Source of the DNA: Liolophura sinensis
Taxonomy: Eukaryota > Mollusca > Polyplacophora > Chitonida > Chitonidae
Length of the DNA stretch: 64,000 nt
Assembly (NCBI RefSeq): GCF_032854445.1
Contig: NC_088304.1
Span: 21,899,704-21,963,703 of the forward strand
Direction of reading: 5' to 3'
Part shown: piece after piece, positions 54,436 through 64,000 of the stretch
How the letters are laid out: each line of letters starts with the position of its first letter
How positions within the stretch are numbered: the first letter of the stretch is position 1
Notes under the pieces: model-generated
What the model saw: only the letters and a program-made list of their open reading frames with translations
What the model was told of the DNA's origin: nothing
Database searches by the model: none
Made by a program: the position numbers and the translations under genes

Positions 54436-54908
54436 CTAGAAAAGACATAAAGAAGACACCGTCGTCATTCTAATACCGTCACCGACCGAACCCTAGCCAC
54501 ATCAATCAAAACGATAGATAGATAGATAGATAGGTAGATAGACTATCCCTTCACCAACAGGTAAAGACAATAACCAACACAAAAGACCAGGGTCGTCAAC
54601 CTGAAAACTTTTTTTATTTATTTTTTCGAACTCGAACAGTGAACAAACGAATGAACGAATAAATACATGCTGTAAGTGTCCATTATTTTGGTGTCACGGT
54701 GAGAAATGTCTCGTGATGACGATTGTATCGCCAATATGAAAGTCCTGACACTGGTCAATGTTTATAACGTGCACCACCCTAGTCATCTCCCTGTAAAAAA
54801 CACACATAGGTAAACACAAAACGAGAATGTATGAAGGGAAAAACAAAACAAAAAAAAAAAAAAAAAAGCTGGGTAAGGGTGGTGCAGTTAAAACAAAAAC
54901 ACACTCAC
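54436..54908 (-). other. Predicted intron of the PC4-like gene with simple repeats
   Basis: It is AT-rich, with a GATA microsatellite (54512-54543), a T-rich block near 54608 and an A18 run near 54850. No coding content is seen. Confidence 0.6.
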
Positions 54909-55795
54909 TCGGTCATCGTAGCCTGGGTGGTCTGGGTAGCCTGGGTAGGCTGGTTGGCTTGGTTGTTAGGTCGGATTGTAGGCTGCTCGTCAGGTGCGGA
55001 GAGGTTGTTGGCTGTCATCAAATACTCCACGTACATCTGGGTGAATGCCGGGTTCGATTTGTTGATCGGCGTCTCATTTAAAAACTGCCGCAGTTGGTCT
55101 TTCACACTCTTCTCCACAGCCCACGGGAGGGAGGCTGCCTTACGGGCCTGGCGCATGAACTTGACCAACACAGGTCCCTCTTTCAGGTAACGCATACGGG
55201 CCTCGTCCACGATACTCAGGGCCAGCTCTCGGTTCTCCAGCAAGGGAGGTCGGGGAGGAGATGGATCACTCGCGGTGTTGGTGGATTGTCGACCGTACAC
55301 ATCGCGCTGTAACTTGAGGAGGTGGGGTTGGAGAGCTACATCGTAAGCTTGCCACAGCAAGGCTGTTAGCGCCGTCTCAAGCTCAGGGTTTAACGGATCC
55401 GCCTTTTCCACCTTTTCCACTGGGATGTCGGGGATGGTGGGGGTTGCAGTAGCAGCAGTAGTCGCATCATCGGCAGTCGCATCATCAGCAGTCGTCACAG
55501 CAGCCGTCACAGCAGCGGTCAAAGCAGCACTCATAGCAGCATTCACCTCACCGCCCGTCTCACCAGTCCCTCCAGTCTCTCCAGTTTCTCCAGTCTCTTC
55601 AGTCTTCCCCTCCTCCTCCGTTTCCATCATCTCCATCTCCATCCCCGGCTCTTGGGGGTCTTGGGGGTCTTGGGGCTCTTGGATGTCGTCGTTATCACCA
55701 GCCTCGATCACCACCAACACCAAGGCGTCGATGTCGGGGATGGCCTGGACTAGTTTTTTGCCAGTAAGTCCAGTACTTGAGCGTGATACCCTCAC
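54909..55795 (-). CDS. Acidic and conserved middle part of the PC4-like gene
   Basis: An open stretch continuing, in another frame, from the PC4-like segment. It has an acidic low-complexity section (ETGETGGTGETGG and Glu/Met runs), an Ala/Thr-rich section (AALTAAVTAAVTTADDATAD), then a more ordered part with LETALTALLWQAYDVALQPH, LLENRELALSIVDEARMRYL and VEKSVKDQLRQFLNETPINK. It ends in a QATQ repeat before the splice donor at 54908. The first codon of the frame is not ATG, so it is a continuation rather than a gene of its own. It is joined to the upstream part across an A6 run near 55756-55761, where the reading frame changes. I do not recognise the ordered part. Confidence 0.65.
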
Positions 55796-56242
55796 TCGTC
55801 GGGTAGAGTCGACCGTTCGGCTGGTAGGCTCGCCATTTCTTCACATGAACGTACAGGACACCCTCCGAGTTCCTCAGCGTGGACAGAAAGTACCCGTTGG
55901 AGAGTGGCTCCCGCACAGGTAAACCGGCCTCAGGTAGATCAGCAGCCAGGGTCTTGAGCCGAGTCCACCCCACCCTGTCAAGCCTGACGCGTTTGGGTGG
56001 AGCGTTCGGGTCTGTCGGTGATTGGCAAATCTCAATCGTCTCGTCTCTACACACCCCACCCACAGCCAGGAGGCCAGCTGTAATTTGGCAAGAACCTCGC
56101 TGGGTAAGGGCAGGCACACCTTCCTCTTCTTCTCGGGAGGTTGTTGTTGTTCGGCTATGGTGGATAGCCGGGGAGGTACGGACGCTGAGCGTTTCATCCT
56201 GATGGCAGCATGCAGGGGGTTCACGGTGGTGGAGCGTTTCAT
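55695..56242 (-). CDS. N-terminal part of right-end gene: NLS and PC4-like domain, frame-broken
   Basis: The ATG at 56242 opens MKRSTTVNPLHAAIRMKRSA and continues to PEKKRKV, a classic basic nuclear localisation signal. Around 56040-56110 the coding signal moves to another frame (open to 55695). That frame carries YFLSTLRNSEGVLYVHVKKW and RLYPTSEGITLKYWTYW, the pattern of the PC4/SUB1 single-strand DNA-binding domain, preceded by RVRLDRVGWTRLKTL, which resembles the end of a second copy. Near 55758 the signal moves back to the original frame. Both changes lie at or near homopolymers (G-rich and A6), so sequencing indels, decay or an unrecognised small intron are all possible. PC4-type proteins act in transcription and replication. 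The PC4 call is by pattern only. Confidence 0.6.
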
Positions 56243-56437
56243 CTCGCCAGGCAGGTAGGTAGGTAGGCAGGTAGGCAGGTAGGTACAGGCAGGTAGGTAG
56301 GTCGCGTAGCAGTCTCTTCTCTTCTCTTCTCTTCTCTCGGTAGGTCAGTAGTTCGGGTCGTCAGCAGGCAGGCAGGCAGGTCGGCAGGCCGGTAGAGCGT
56401 CAGGTGCGTCTGAGGCTGCCGGTCGCTGTCTTCACCG

Positions 56438-56578
56438 GCTTTTATCCTATCCACGCGGAAATTCACCACGCGCTGATTGGTTCGTTTTTTCTTACGTAAC
56501 CTCTTCTCGCACGCTGATTGGTCCGTTTTGCGAGCCCCCCATTGGGCAGTTTTGGGGCAAATCCGGCTCACCCATTGG
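56438..56578 (-). promoter_or_regulatory. Right-end promoter: four CCAAT boxes and a TATA-like site
   Basis: On the minus strand CCAAT occurs at 56578, 56545, 56521 and 56480, mirroring the left TIR. Inside the unique part GGATAAAAG (about 56448-56440) is a TATA-like element about 200 bases before the ATG at 56242. The leader between them consists of CCTGCCTACC and AGAAG simple repeats. Confidence 0.55.
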
Positions 56579-56896
56579 CTCGTTTTGGCGCCCGGGAGCT
56601 CTTTTCGAGCTGTCCCACTCGACTTTACAAGCCGACGTTTTGCCTCTTTTTTTTTCTCTCTTTTTTCCCTATACTGTTATACGGTTATACTGTACACTAT
56701 ATCACACTCGTCTATACACACATACACCCCGCGGTGTGGAAAAAACCCACAACTGAGGGGTGACGTCACACCTACCAGCCCTTCGGGCTGGTAGGTGTGA
56801 CGTCACCACCACATCACCTCAAAAAAAAAACAACTCCTCAAAACCTCAAAAAAAATCCCTCCTCAAAGCGACCACCAAGTCACATTCCTAACTACT
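56454..56896 (-). repeat. Right terminal inverted repeat (443 bp)
   Basis: It is the reverse complement of 39421-39862 with one extra base in an A/T run (A10 against T9). It ends with CCTAACTACT, directly followed by the second GAGGTG. Confidence 0.95.
56759..56807. repeat. Perfect hairpin in the right TIR
   Basis: This is the counterpart of 39509-39557: a 23-bp stem, a TTC loop on this strand, and TGACGTCA at each stem base. Confidence 0.9.
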
Positions 56897-56902
56897 GAGG
56901 TG
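56897..56902. repeat. Right 6-bp target-site duplication GAGGTG
   Basis: Identical to 39415-39420. It fixes the right border of the Polinton at 56896. Confidence 0.95.
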
Positions 56903-57560
56903 TGGTGTCTGCATAATATGAGAGGACGAACCATCGTGTGTCAATAAAAAGTCACTTGTAGAGGTTTATATCTGGTGTCAGTATAACGTGACTGGACGAT
57001 GTGTCATGGCTGGTTTCTACATAATATGAGGCGTCAGGCCTGGTGTTTGAATAATGTGACTGAGCTAGGTGTCATGTGTGGTGTCTGCATAATATGAGAG
57101 GACAAACCATCGTGTGTCGTGTCAATATAATGTCACTGGTAGAGGTTGATATCTGGTGTTAGTATAATGTGACTGGGAAAGGTGTTGTGTCAGAAAGGAG
57201 ACGTGTTTTCTGTCTGTATACTGTGACTGCTCGGGCGTCATCTGTTTGTCAGTATAATGTGACTGTACGGGCGTCATCTGCTGTGGCTGTATAACGTGAT
57301 TGTACGGGGCTTCTGTTTTGTTAGTATAATGTGACTGTACGGGCGCCATTTGTTGTGTCTGTATACTATGATTGTACGGGGCGTCTGTTGTGTCAGTATA
57401 ATGTGACCGAACGGATGTCATCTGTTGTGTCAGTATATTGTGAGCGTACGGGCGTCATCTGTTGTGCCTGTATACTATGACTGTACGGGGCGTCTGTTGT
57501 GTCAGTATACTAAGGTTGTGAGGGGAGGCGGTTTGTCAGTATAATGTGACTGAGCTTTAC
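56897..57560 (+). repeat. Right part of the tandem array split by the Polinton
   Basis: From 57180 the units are about 37 bp (GTCAGTATAATGTGACTGTA, then CGGGCGTCATCTGTTGT). Before that they are longer and match the left remnant (GTGTCATG, GGTGTCTGCATAATATGAG). Open frames with TNKTEAPYNH-type repeats are artefacts. Confidence 0.85.
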
Positions 57561-57778
57561 AGACATTGTACAGGTGTATAATGCAAAAGGCATTTACGCA
57601 AACTATAATACAATGGAACCACCGAGAAAGATAGTAACTGACCCTTGATCAATGAGGTGAGATTTAGGCGCGAATCCATTACCCACTTGTTAATCTGGGG
57701 TTTTGATCAGATACACGAAGAGGTGCCGAAAATAAAAAACTATATATTCGATATTCATGGTTTTCTCTACTTCTCCAG

Positions 57779-59560
57779 AAACGTGGAGTGAATGGATAGA
57801 ATGTCGGTGTGTCAATGGATCGTACAACCGGAAACGGAACTGCCAACCTTTAGGGTGTTTCTTCGTGCAGCGGAGGTCATTTGGAGACAGATGTATGCAG
57901 CTATGACAACTGTCTACCAATCGGTAAAAGTTTTTGTTTTCGAGCATTTTCGAACTTGCCATTAGAATATTTTAAATTATATGTCGGTGAAACTTTAATA
58001 ATCAGTTAACACAATAAAGATAATATGCAATGACTTATATATTGTCTCCGAAGTGGTGGAGCAAGTTAATGGTTAGTTTCTTTTTTTTGTGTCTATGACG
58101 TTTTTAATTTGATTTCCAAAAAAAAAAAGAAAAAAAAACAGCCTCATACGGCAATTAATCTCTAATATTTGCTTTAGATGTGCATGGAAATGAGTACTTC
58201 ATTTTGTGGAATTTTTGTTATAGAAACAGAGACTAGCATTCTGACCACAGTAATGGTAACAATGACACTTTTGGGCGTGTGTCTCTTTGGCGGTGTTATG
58301 TTGTATAGGTAAGACACCCTACGTGTAAATCCTATTATCGTTTCAAATTTAGCATATACAATTAGAAATATTGTATACATATAGATATGTATAAACTTTA
58401 AAACTAGCATTCCCCCCTGTTAAAAAAATATATGCAAAAAAAGAAAATGCAATGTTAACTATAAAGAAGGCATTTATATACGCTATATTTTCTCAGACTA
58501 TATTAACCGCCTTCCACCTTCTGCCCTGTTCTTGTCCGCTGCTTTGTGGGTGCTTGTCCGGAGTTTGTCCAGTGCTTCGTTGGTGTTTGTCCAGAAAGTA
58601 TCCGGTGATTCTCCGGGGCTTGTCTGGAGCTTGAGGCTGGATGTCTGCTATTTGCCCGGGCTTGTCTAAAAACTTACCCTGCGCTTGCCCAGCAGGTGCT
58701 TGTCCGCTACTTGCCCGATGGCTTGTCTGCTACGTATAAGGTGTTTGCCCGGTGATTGTCCGGTGCTTGTCCAGTGATGTTTGAGAGCAAAGTTAGTTTT
58801 CCCCAACCGATACAATGTCTTCTCCAAAACATCCAATACTAATCATACATGTATACACGATGCATTGTATTTATCTGATTTATTTGACGGGGTTTTGCAC
58901 CTCATTAAAAATATTTCACTTATACGACGGCGGCCATCATTATGGCGGGAGGAAACCGGGCGGAGCCTGAGGGAAACCCACGACCAAGCAGAGATTGCTG
59001 GCAGACCTCCCCTCGTACGGCCGGAGAGGCAGCCAGCATGGTCCGGCCTGGAACTGCATTAGCTAGAGGCTCCTGTGCCACGATTCATTAAAAAGAAGTA
59101 AATAACCTTGATTATATTGTTTGAAGTAATACCGATCCATCGAAAGTGTTTATCAAAGTTGTGGACTCCTGTATTTGTCAAGATTATAACGTATATCAAT
59201 ATGTTTTTGGTAATATATAATTTAATTTGTGTTGTTTTTTCTAGAAAATGGGGAAGAGTAACAAGGTTGAGACCTAAACGAGGAAGTGTGAAGATGCAGC
59301 CTCAGATTGTTTACGTGAAACCCATGATTGCCGACGACAGGGATCGGCCGAGTTCGTCTCCTTGCGTTAACTCCGAAGTGATGGCTTCCGGTCTGGTGAC
59401 ACGCGACCTCATATCGGTTCTGCACTCCCACACCAACCTTCTGGATCCTCAAAGTCCGCTCAATAGTTACTCGCCTAGCGGTTACCATCGAAGCAGCTTC
59501 GCTTTCCCCAAAGCTCCGAAAACACAAGCTACTCTTTACGAAAACTGTTACTTCTCCTAG
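57779..59560 (+). CDS. 3' exons of a single-pass receptor with a TSP1 repeat
   Basis: Three exons are visible. 57779-57923 encodes a thrombospondin type 1 repeat (TWSEWIECRCVNGSYNRKRN, then Cys pairs ending CSYDNCLP). 58224-58308 encodes a transmembrane helix (ILTTVMVTMTLLGVCLFGGV). 59245-59560 encodes a basic stop-transfer stretch (RKWGRVTRLRPKRG) and a 105-residue Ser/Pro-rich cytoplasmic tail with tyrosines (VYVKP, YENCYFS end). Phases fit between the exons. The TSP1 exon is 145 bases, one more than a multiple of three, and its reading frame changes between the Cys-poor middle and the final Cys pair, so one base is probably extra. AATAAA at 59635 follows. Upstream ectodomain exons are not recognised; they would lie before the Polinton or be absent. 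The ligand and role are unknown. Confidence 0.7.
58515..58780 (+). repeat. Degenerate short repeat of TTGTCCGGTGC-like words
   Basis: Irregular 10-15-base units such as CTTGTCCGGAG, GTTTGTCCAGTG and CTTGCCCGGTG repeat about 20 times in the intron before the receptor's last exon. Confidence 0.75.
58900..59088 (-). mobile_element. SINE-like repeat, reverse copy
   Basis: It contains AATATTTCACTTATACGACG, GCGGCCATCATTATGGCGGG, AGGAAACCGGGCGGAGCCTG and CGTACGGCCGGAGAGGCAGC. This is the best preserved copy in the window of the family described at 18775. Confidence 0.75.
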
Positions 59561-60189
59561 GGCTCTGAAAACGAGAGTTTTATTGGCCAATTGATCTGTG
59601 ATTGACTTTGCTGTCAAATGTTCTAAATTGACAGAATAAAATGTGTGGAGGTTCTCGCCATTTGTTTGATTTGTGTTTTACCCCGTACGTGAGAATATTT
59701 CACTTACTATCCTACGATTTATTGTGAAGATCTTAAGGGTGATGTCGACAGTTCATGTTTCCGGGTAACCGGAGCGGTGATATCTGACCTCTTTGCACAG
59801 CTCCCGGTTCACGGTGGAGATGGCGCTAGGCAGGTTGTGTTTTTTCGCCATTATACTATGACTTTGATCATGTTTGTTTATTTGCGGTGTATGTATATCA
59901 ACATTCAATCTGTTAAAGCCTTAAATAAAGTAAATTTCTGTTGATTTCTGAAGTGATACGTCGAAGGCCTATCAAATAAATGACTAAATCTACATCAGCT
60001 ATAGAATCCGTGTATAGACGTTCAACCTGAGTTAGTATGTTTGTCCCATGCTGGTGCATGCAGGGATATAGAGTGTTACCATTTATGATGCTTGCAATTT
60101 TAAACTTCTGCAGCCAGTTTTCTCTTAGCCAAATAAAAGATATATAAGACGTCGATTTTGTTACACGAACTGACCAAAGAGATCTATTT

Positions 60190-60400
60190 ATTTATTTATC
60201 AGATTGGCGTTTTACACCGTGCTCAAGAATATTTCATTGAGACGATGGCGGCAGGCATTATGGTGACAGGAAATGGGGACAGGTTACTGGCAGATCTTCT
60301 CACGTGCTACCGGAGAGAGAGCCTGGATAAGCGTCTGTCCAAAGAGAACTTCCGTGTTTGTGAGCACGTCAGCCAGCTTAAACCATTCCTCGCACATGCG
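60190..60400 (-). mobile_element. SINE-like repeat, diverged reverse copy
   Basis: It contains GGCGTTTTACACCGTGCTCAAG, AATATTTCATTGAGACGATG and GGCGGCAGGCATTATGGTGA and is diverged beyond the middle. The region 59641-61080 otherwise shows no gene. Confidence 0.6.
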
Positions 60401-61084
60401 CTCTGCCGACTGTGACATATCCAACGGAACTTTACATCAGATCTTTATTTTTATCTTTTTTAAAACTTTACTCGGTATACTCAGGATTATTTAACTGGTA
60501 AAACAACTTTCAGGTTTATGTGTACAGGAAGTTTTTGTCCTTAGCTGCACACTAGACAAATTTCCTGCATTAAAGCCACATCTGTGCTAAGGAGAGCTGG
60601 ATTCGATCCTGGGACCTCATTGTCGCAGATAAGATCAGCTCTAGAGAGGAATGGACCAACACTGGCACCCACTACGTATTTTAAAATGAAATAAGACCAA
60701 CCACTTTTATGGTACAACCAGTAAGGCTTCCAGAACTAATATCCTCAAAAACACTGATAAAGCTGCGCATGCTCTATCCTCGACTGACACTCCAACAAGA
60801 CAACGATAGGTCCTGTACACTGCAGCTTTCACGCGAAACATTTTACCGAGCAAAGTGGTGATGTCACACGACTGCCTTGAATATTTTCCGGACGTCAACA
60901 CGTTTGGGATGATCCGGAAAGATGGTTAAAAGCATCTAATTTTTGGTCAACTGACTTTGATCAATGACGACGTCTTCTGGTTGGACTGTTTCCAGTGTAT
61001 GAGGAGATGAGCTATTGCTGTCATGGCCGCTCTAAGAGGCTACACTAGTTAGTAACTTCCTGTTTATCTACAGTTTATCAGTGT

Positions 61085-62060
61085 TGTGGGGTAAGGTGGG
61101 GTATTGATAAAGGTCGCTTTATCAGTGAAGTGGGGTGGGGTGGGGGTATTCATGAAGGTTATTTTGTCATTTTTGTCGGGTGGGTGGGGTGTTGATGGTC
61201 ATTTGATCAGTTCTGTGGGGTGGTGTAGGGTATTGATGAATTTTATCAGTGTTCTTGAGTGGGTTATTGATGAAAGTCATTTTATCAGTGTTCTGGGGTG
61301 GGGTATTGATGAAGGTCATTTTTTCAGTGTTGTGTGGTGAAGTGGGGTATTGATGAAGGTCACTTTTTCAGTGTTGTGGGGTGGAGTGGCGTATTGAAGA
61401 AGGTCATTTTATCAGTGTTGTGGGGTGATTGCATTATTGATGAAGCTCATTTTATCAGTGTTGTGCGGTGATTGCAGTATTGATGAAGCTCCTTTTATCA
61501 GTGTTGTGCGGTGATTGCAGTATTGATGAAGCTCATTTTATCAGTGTTGTGCCGTGGGTGGGGTATTGGTGAAGCTCATTTTATCAGTGTTGTGCGGTGG
61601 GTGGGGTATTGGTGAGGCTCATTTTATCAGTGTTGTGCGGTGGGTGGAGTATTGATGAAGCTCCTTTTATCAGTGTTGTGCGGTGGGTGGGGTATTGATG
61701 AAGCTCATTTTATCAGTGTTGTGCGGTGGGTGGGGTTATTGATGAAGCTCCTTTTATCAGTGTTTTGCGGTGGGTGGGGTGTTGGTGAAGCTCCTTTTAT
61801 CAGTGTTGTGCGGTGGGTGGGGTATTGATGAAGCTCCTTTTATCAGTGTTGTGCGGTGGGTGGGTATTGATGAAGCTCCTTTTATCAGTGTTGTGCGGTG
61901 GGTGGGGTATTGATTAAGCTCCTTTTATCAGTGTTGTGCGGTGGGTGGGGTCTTTTATCAGTGTTGTGGGGTGAGGAGGGGTGAGGAGGGGCGAGGTAGG
62001 GTACTGATGAAGGTCATTTTATCAGTGCTATGGAGTGGGGTGGGGCATTGATAATGGTCA
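61085..62060 (+). repeat. G-rich 43-bp minisatellite, about 22 copies
   Basis: The unit is about TGATGAAGCTCCTTTTATCA, then GTGTTGTGCGGTGGGTGGGGTAT. Copies are most alike in the middle (61540-61960) and diverge at the ends. The GGTGGGTGGGG core could form G-quadruplexes. Confidence 0.9.
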
Positions 62061-62299
62061 TGTAGCGTTCATCATAACTTGTTGGACTGGACATGACTTA
62101 GAAGTGACACGTGGTGCGCTACAACCGAAATGATTTTTTTTCATTTTCAGTATTGCATTTATTCATTTGTGTTTTAAGGATTAAACCGTTAGAACAACAC
62201 CTGTGAAGAAACAGCTACACATACAATTTCAGAACATCTATTAAATTACGCATTAAATAAGAGATATACATACATAATATATTTGACTCAGTAAGTTCA

Positions 62300-62890
62300 A
62301 ATAAGCACATACCTTTGTTGTTCTGTAACAGGGAGTACAGAAGAAGCAAATAAGCTTGTTTAAATAACTTTCCTTGGTCCTTAGCAAAGAGGTATATCAG
62401 GGGTAAATATGCCAGTTTACATACCTTTGTTTATCTTTAGCAAGAAGTGTATCAGGGGCAGATATGCCAGTATAAATACCTTTGACTTTAGCAAGAAGTA
62501 TACAGGTGCAAATATGCCAGTTTAAATACCCTTGTTTGTCTTTGGCAAGAAGCATACAGGGACAAATTTGCTTATTTAAATACCTAGGCGGTTGGCAAGG
62601 AGTCAGGAGTAAATAAGTCAGGAGTAAATATGCCAGTATAAATATCTTTGTCTTTAGCAAGAATTATACAGGGACAAATATGCCAGTTTGCATACCTCTG
62701 TTTGTCTGTAGCAAGAAGTATATCAGGAGCAAATATGCCAGTATAACTAACTTTGTCTTTAACAAGAAGTAGGGCAGGGGCAAACATGCCACTTTAAATA
62801 TCTTTGTTGGTCTTGAACGTCAGCATGGGCAAGTAAGCCTGTTTTAATACTTTTGCTGTCCTTTAGCAAGAAGTACATCTGGGGGAAATA
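62300..62890 (-). repeat. Minisatellite of about 55-65 bp near the 3' end of the minus-strand gene
   Basis: Units share AGCAAGAAGTATA(T)CAGG, then GCAAATATGCCAGTTTAAATACCTTTGT-like sequence. The minus-strand reading (YTGIFAPD and WHICPC repeats) is open by composition only. Confidence 0.85.
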
Positions 62891-62960
62891 AGTCTCTTTC
62901 AGTTTCTTTGCTGTTGTTTGCCAAAGAGTGCAGCAGTTCATTAGGAACTCATGGAAACGA

Positions 62961-63954
62961 CTAAACGTGAAGGTGTGGGTAAGTCGAATATCCCGTCCCA
63001 CAGTCTTCGTTCACATCACCGTCATCATCGGCCTCGCCTGACTTCCCGTCCTCGCCGTAGAAATCTGAGTTATCATACACACTGTTGTCAGTCCACGATA
63101 TCAGAGGCTGGCGTCTGCACTGTGGAACTAGCCTTGTCAGGAGGACACTGTCCACGGGTACACTATAATCAGTACTCGCCCGTACAGCCGAGACGAGGTT
63201 TCCCCGCTGAATACTGAACTGTATCAAGGCGTTTGTTGGCAGATGCAGGGTATCTATGGGCAGGCTTTCCTGAAGTGTGATATCGTTGTTTGACAACTGA
63301 CCAACCGCCTGCTCTCGTCTGTAAATGAAAAAGTGAAAATAAAAACGAAATGGAAATGAAAACGCTTGATAAACATCTAGAAATCGAAGAAACACATACA
63401 CGTTTAATCTGTAAACCGATGGAACAGTGTAATATTAAACTAACAGAACAAAAAAACCTTAATTGTGGACAGGAAATTGGAGTTGATTCCATTTTCTTTT
63501 GGACTTTTTGGACAATAAACGGCCATGGACCACGTATATATTATATTAAAGGCAGACCATCTGTGGTATTTCTGACCTTAGGCAAATTAAGTCTTCATTA
63601 TTGCTTCACCATAGTCGACGTGTACAGAAAATCTCGGGTAAGATTATGAGGTTAAGTCCTAGAACAGTGAGGTCGCCTGTTCAAATCCATTTCTCGCTGG
63701 TAGTTTCTTCTCGGCTCCCGGATCTATAAACCTTCTTGTCGTTATATTGTTGAGGACTGACACGCCATGAAGCATCAAAAGGACCGTAAATATTTGAGTG
63801 TAACCAGCATGTGCAAAACCCAGTCCGATGGAAACTTACTTGACGATTCCATGCAGGCAAGCGACGATGACTATATTCACAATGACCACGAACAGTCCGC
63901 ATGCTGCAATCACCAAAATTATCCCTACGGAAAATGAGCTGATCTCGTTTAGAT
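62961..63954 (-). CDS. 3' exons of a single-pass membrane protein
   Basis: Two exons are visible on the minus strand. 63840-63954 encodes a transmembrane helix (ISSFSVGIILVIAACGLFVV, then IVNIVIVACLHG) ending in phase 2 at a GTAAGT donor. 62961-63318 begins at an ACAG acceptor, completes the codon and encodes a 119-residue cytoplasmic tail (REQAVGQLSNNDITLQESLP ... NSVYDNSDFYGEDGKSGEAD, with a strongly acidic Asp-rich end) to the stop at 62961. A Tyr-containing acidic stretch (YDNSDFYGED) could be a phosphorylation or sorting site, which is inference. The ectodomain lies to the right of the window. I do not recognise the family. The gene is convergent with the TSP1 receptor. Confidence 0.65.
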
Positions 63955-64000
63955 CTAAAAAACAAGAACATCGACAATGATTCAGTACAGAATACCCATT

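Larger units (their letters stand above)
39421..56896. mobile_element. Complete Polinton/Maverick element (17,476 bp)
   Basis: The element begins 5'-AGTAGTTAGG and ends with its reverse complement. It has near-identical 442/443-bp terminal inverted repeats and a perfect 6-bp duplication. It encodes the Polinton core set: protein-primed family B polymerase, RVE-type integrase, adenain-like protease, FtsK/HerA-type packaging ATPase, double-jelly-roll major capsid and penton-like minor capsid proteins. The core genes are open end to end. The only clear lesions are two frame changes in the right-end PC4-like gene. The single difference I found between the two terminal repeats is one base in a T run, suggesting a recent insertion. 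Polintons integrate through their own integrase and are proposed to have a virus stage. The element is GC-richer than the host flanks, except in the polymerase intron. Confidence 0.97.

Noticed and set aside
39421-56896. An integrated adenovirus, retrovirus or herpes-like virus
   Set aside because: The 6-bp duplication, the AG-ended TIRs, the RVE integrase together with protein-primed polymerase, and the gene set as a whole fit a Polinton/Maverick.

Overview
This window is eukaryotic genomic DNA from a marine invertebrate, most likely a mollusc or other lophotrochozoan. The evidence is short conserved exons with GT/AG borders split by long AT-rich introns, many TACATGTAC-type words, scattered tRNA-derived SINE copies, minisatellites, LINE fragments and a 200-base assembly gap at 18411-18610. 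The species assignment is inference. No rRNA, CRISPR array or bacterial operon is present.

Left part (about 3.1-29.5 kb, + strand): the gene for CLUH, the clustered mitochondria protein, a cytosolic protein that binds mRNAs for mitochondrial proteins. I place 15 exons before the gap and 10 after it. The exons for roughly 350 central residues are missing. Several minisatellites start or end exactly at CLUH splice sites. The most striking is a 12-copy array of the acceptor plus first 45 bases of exon 2. LINE reverse transcriptase remnants lie in an intron and beside the gap, and a LINE ORF1 reading frame lies at 19.9-21.0 kb.

Middle (29.5-39.4 kb): long, apparently non-coding DNA with SINEs, a foldback repeat and a tandem array. 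At 39421-56896 a complete Polinton/Maverick has inserted into that array. It is 17,476 bp long, has 442/443-bp terminal inverted repeats (TIRs) and a perfect 6-bp target duplication (GAGGTG). Its + strand unit is a four-finger C2H2 exon that appears to splice, in phase, to a protein-primed family B DNA polymerase. The 1.9-kb intron carries a tRNA-Ile(AAT)-like gene. On the - strand lie an adenain-type protease, major capsid protein, a pVI-like protein, a penton-like minor capsid protein, two conserved Polinton proteins of unknown role, a packaging ATPase, a membrane-anchored stalk protein and an integrase with chromodomain. At the right end is a spliced gene with an NLS and a PC4-like domain, broken by two frame changes. 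A recurrent box, (GTCAGTGT)2GTCA, sits upstream of TATA boxes at several gene units and looks like a private promoter element. Each TIR holds a 23-bp-stem hairpin and four CCAAT boxes, so both ends look like inward-facing early promoters.

Right part (56.9-64 kb): the rest of the tandem array, the 3' exons of a + strand TSP1-containing single-pass receptor (57779-59560), SINEs, two large minisatellites, and the 3' exons of a - strand single-pass membrane protein (62961-63954). Single-base frame breaks recur in CLUH, the Polinton and the TSP1 exon, several at homopolymers. Assembly indels are the simplest common explanation, but decay cannot be excluded from this sequence alone.
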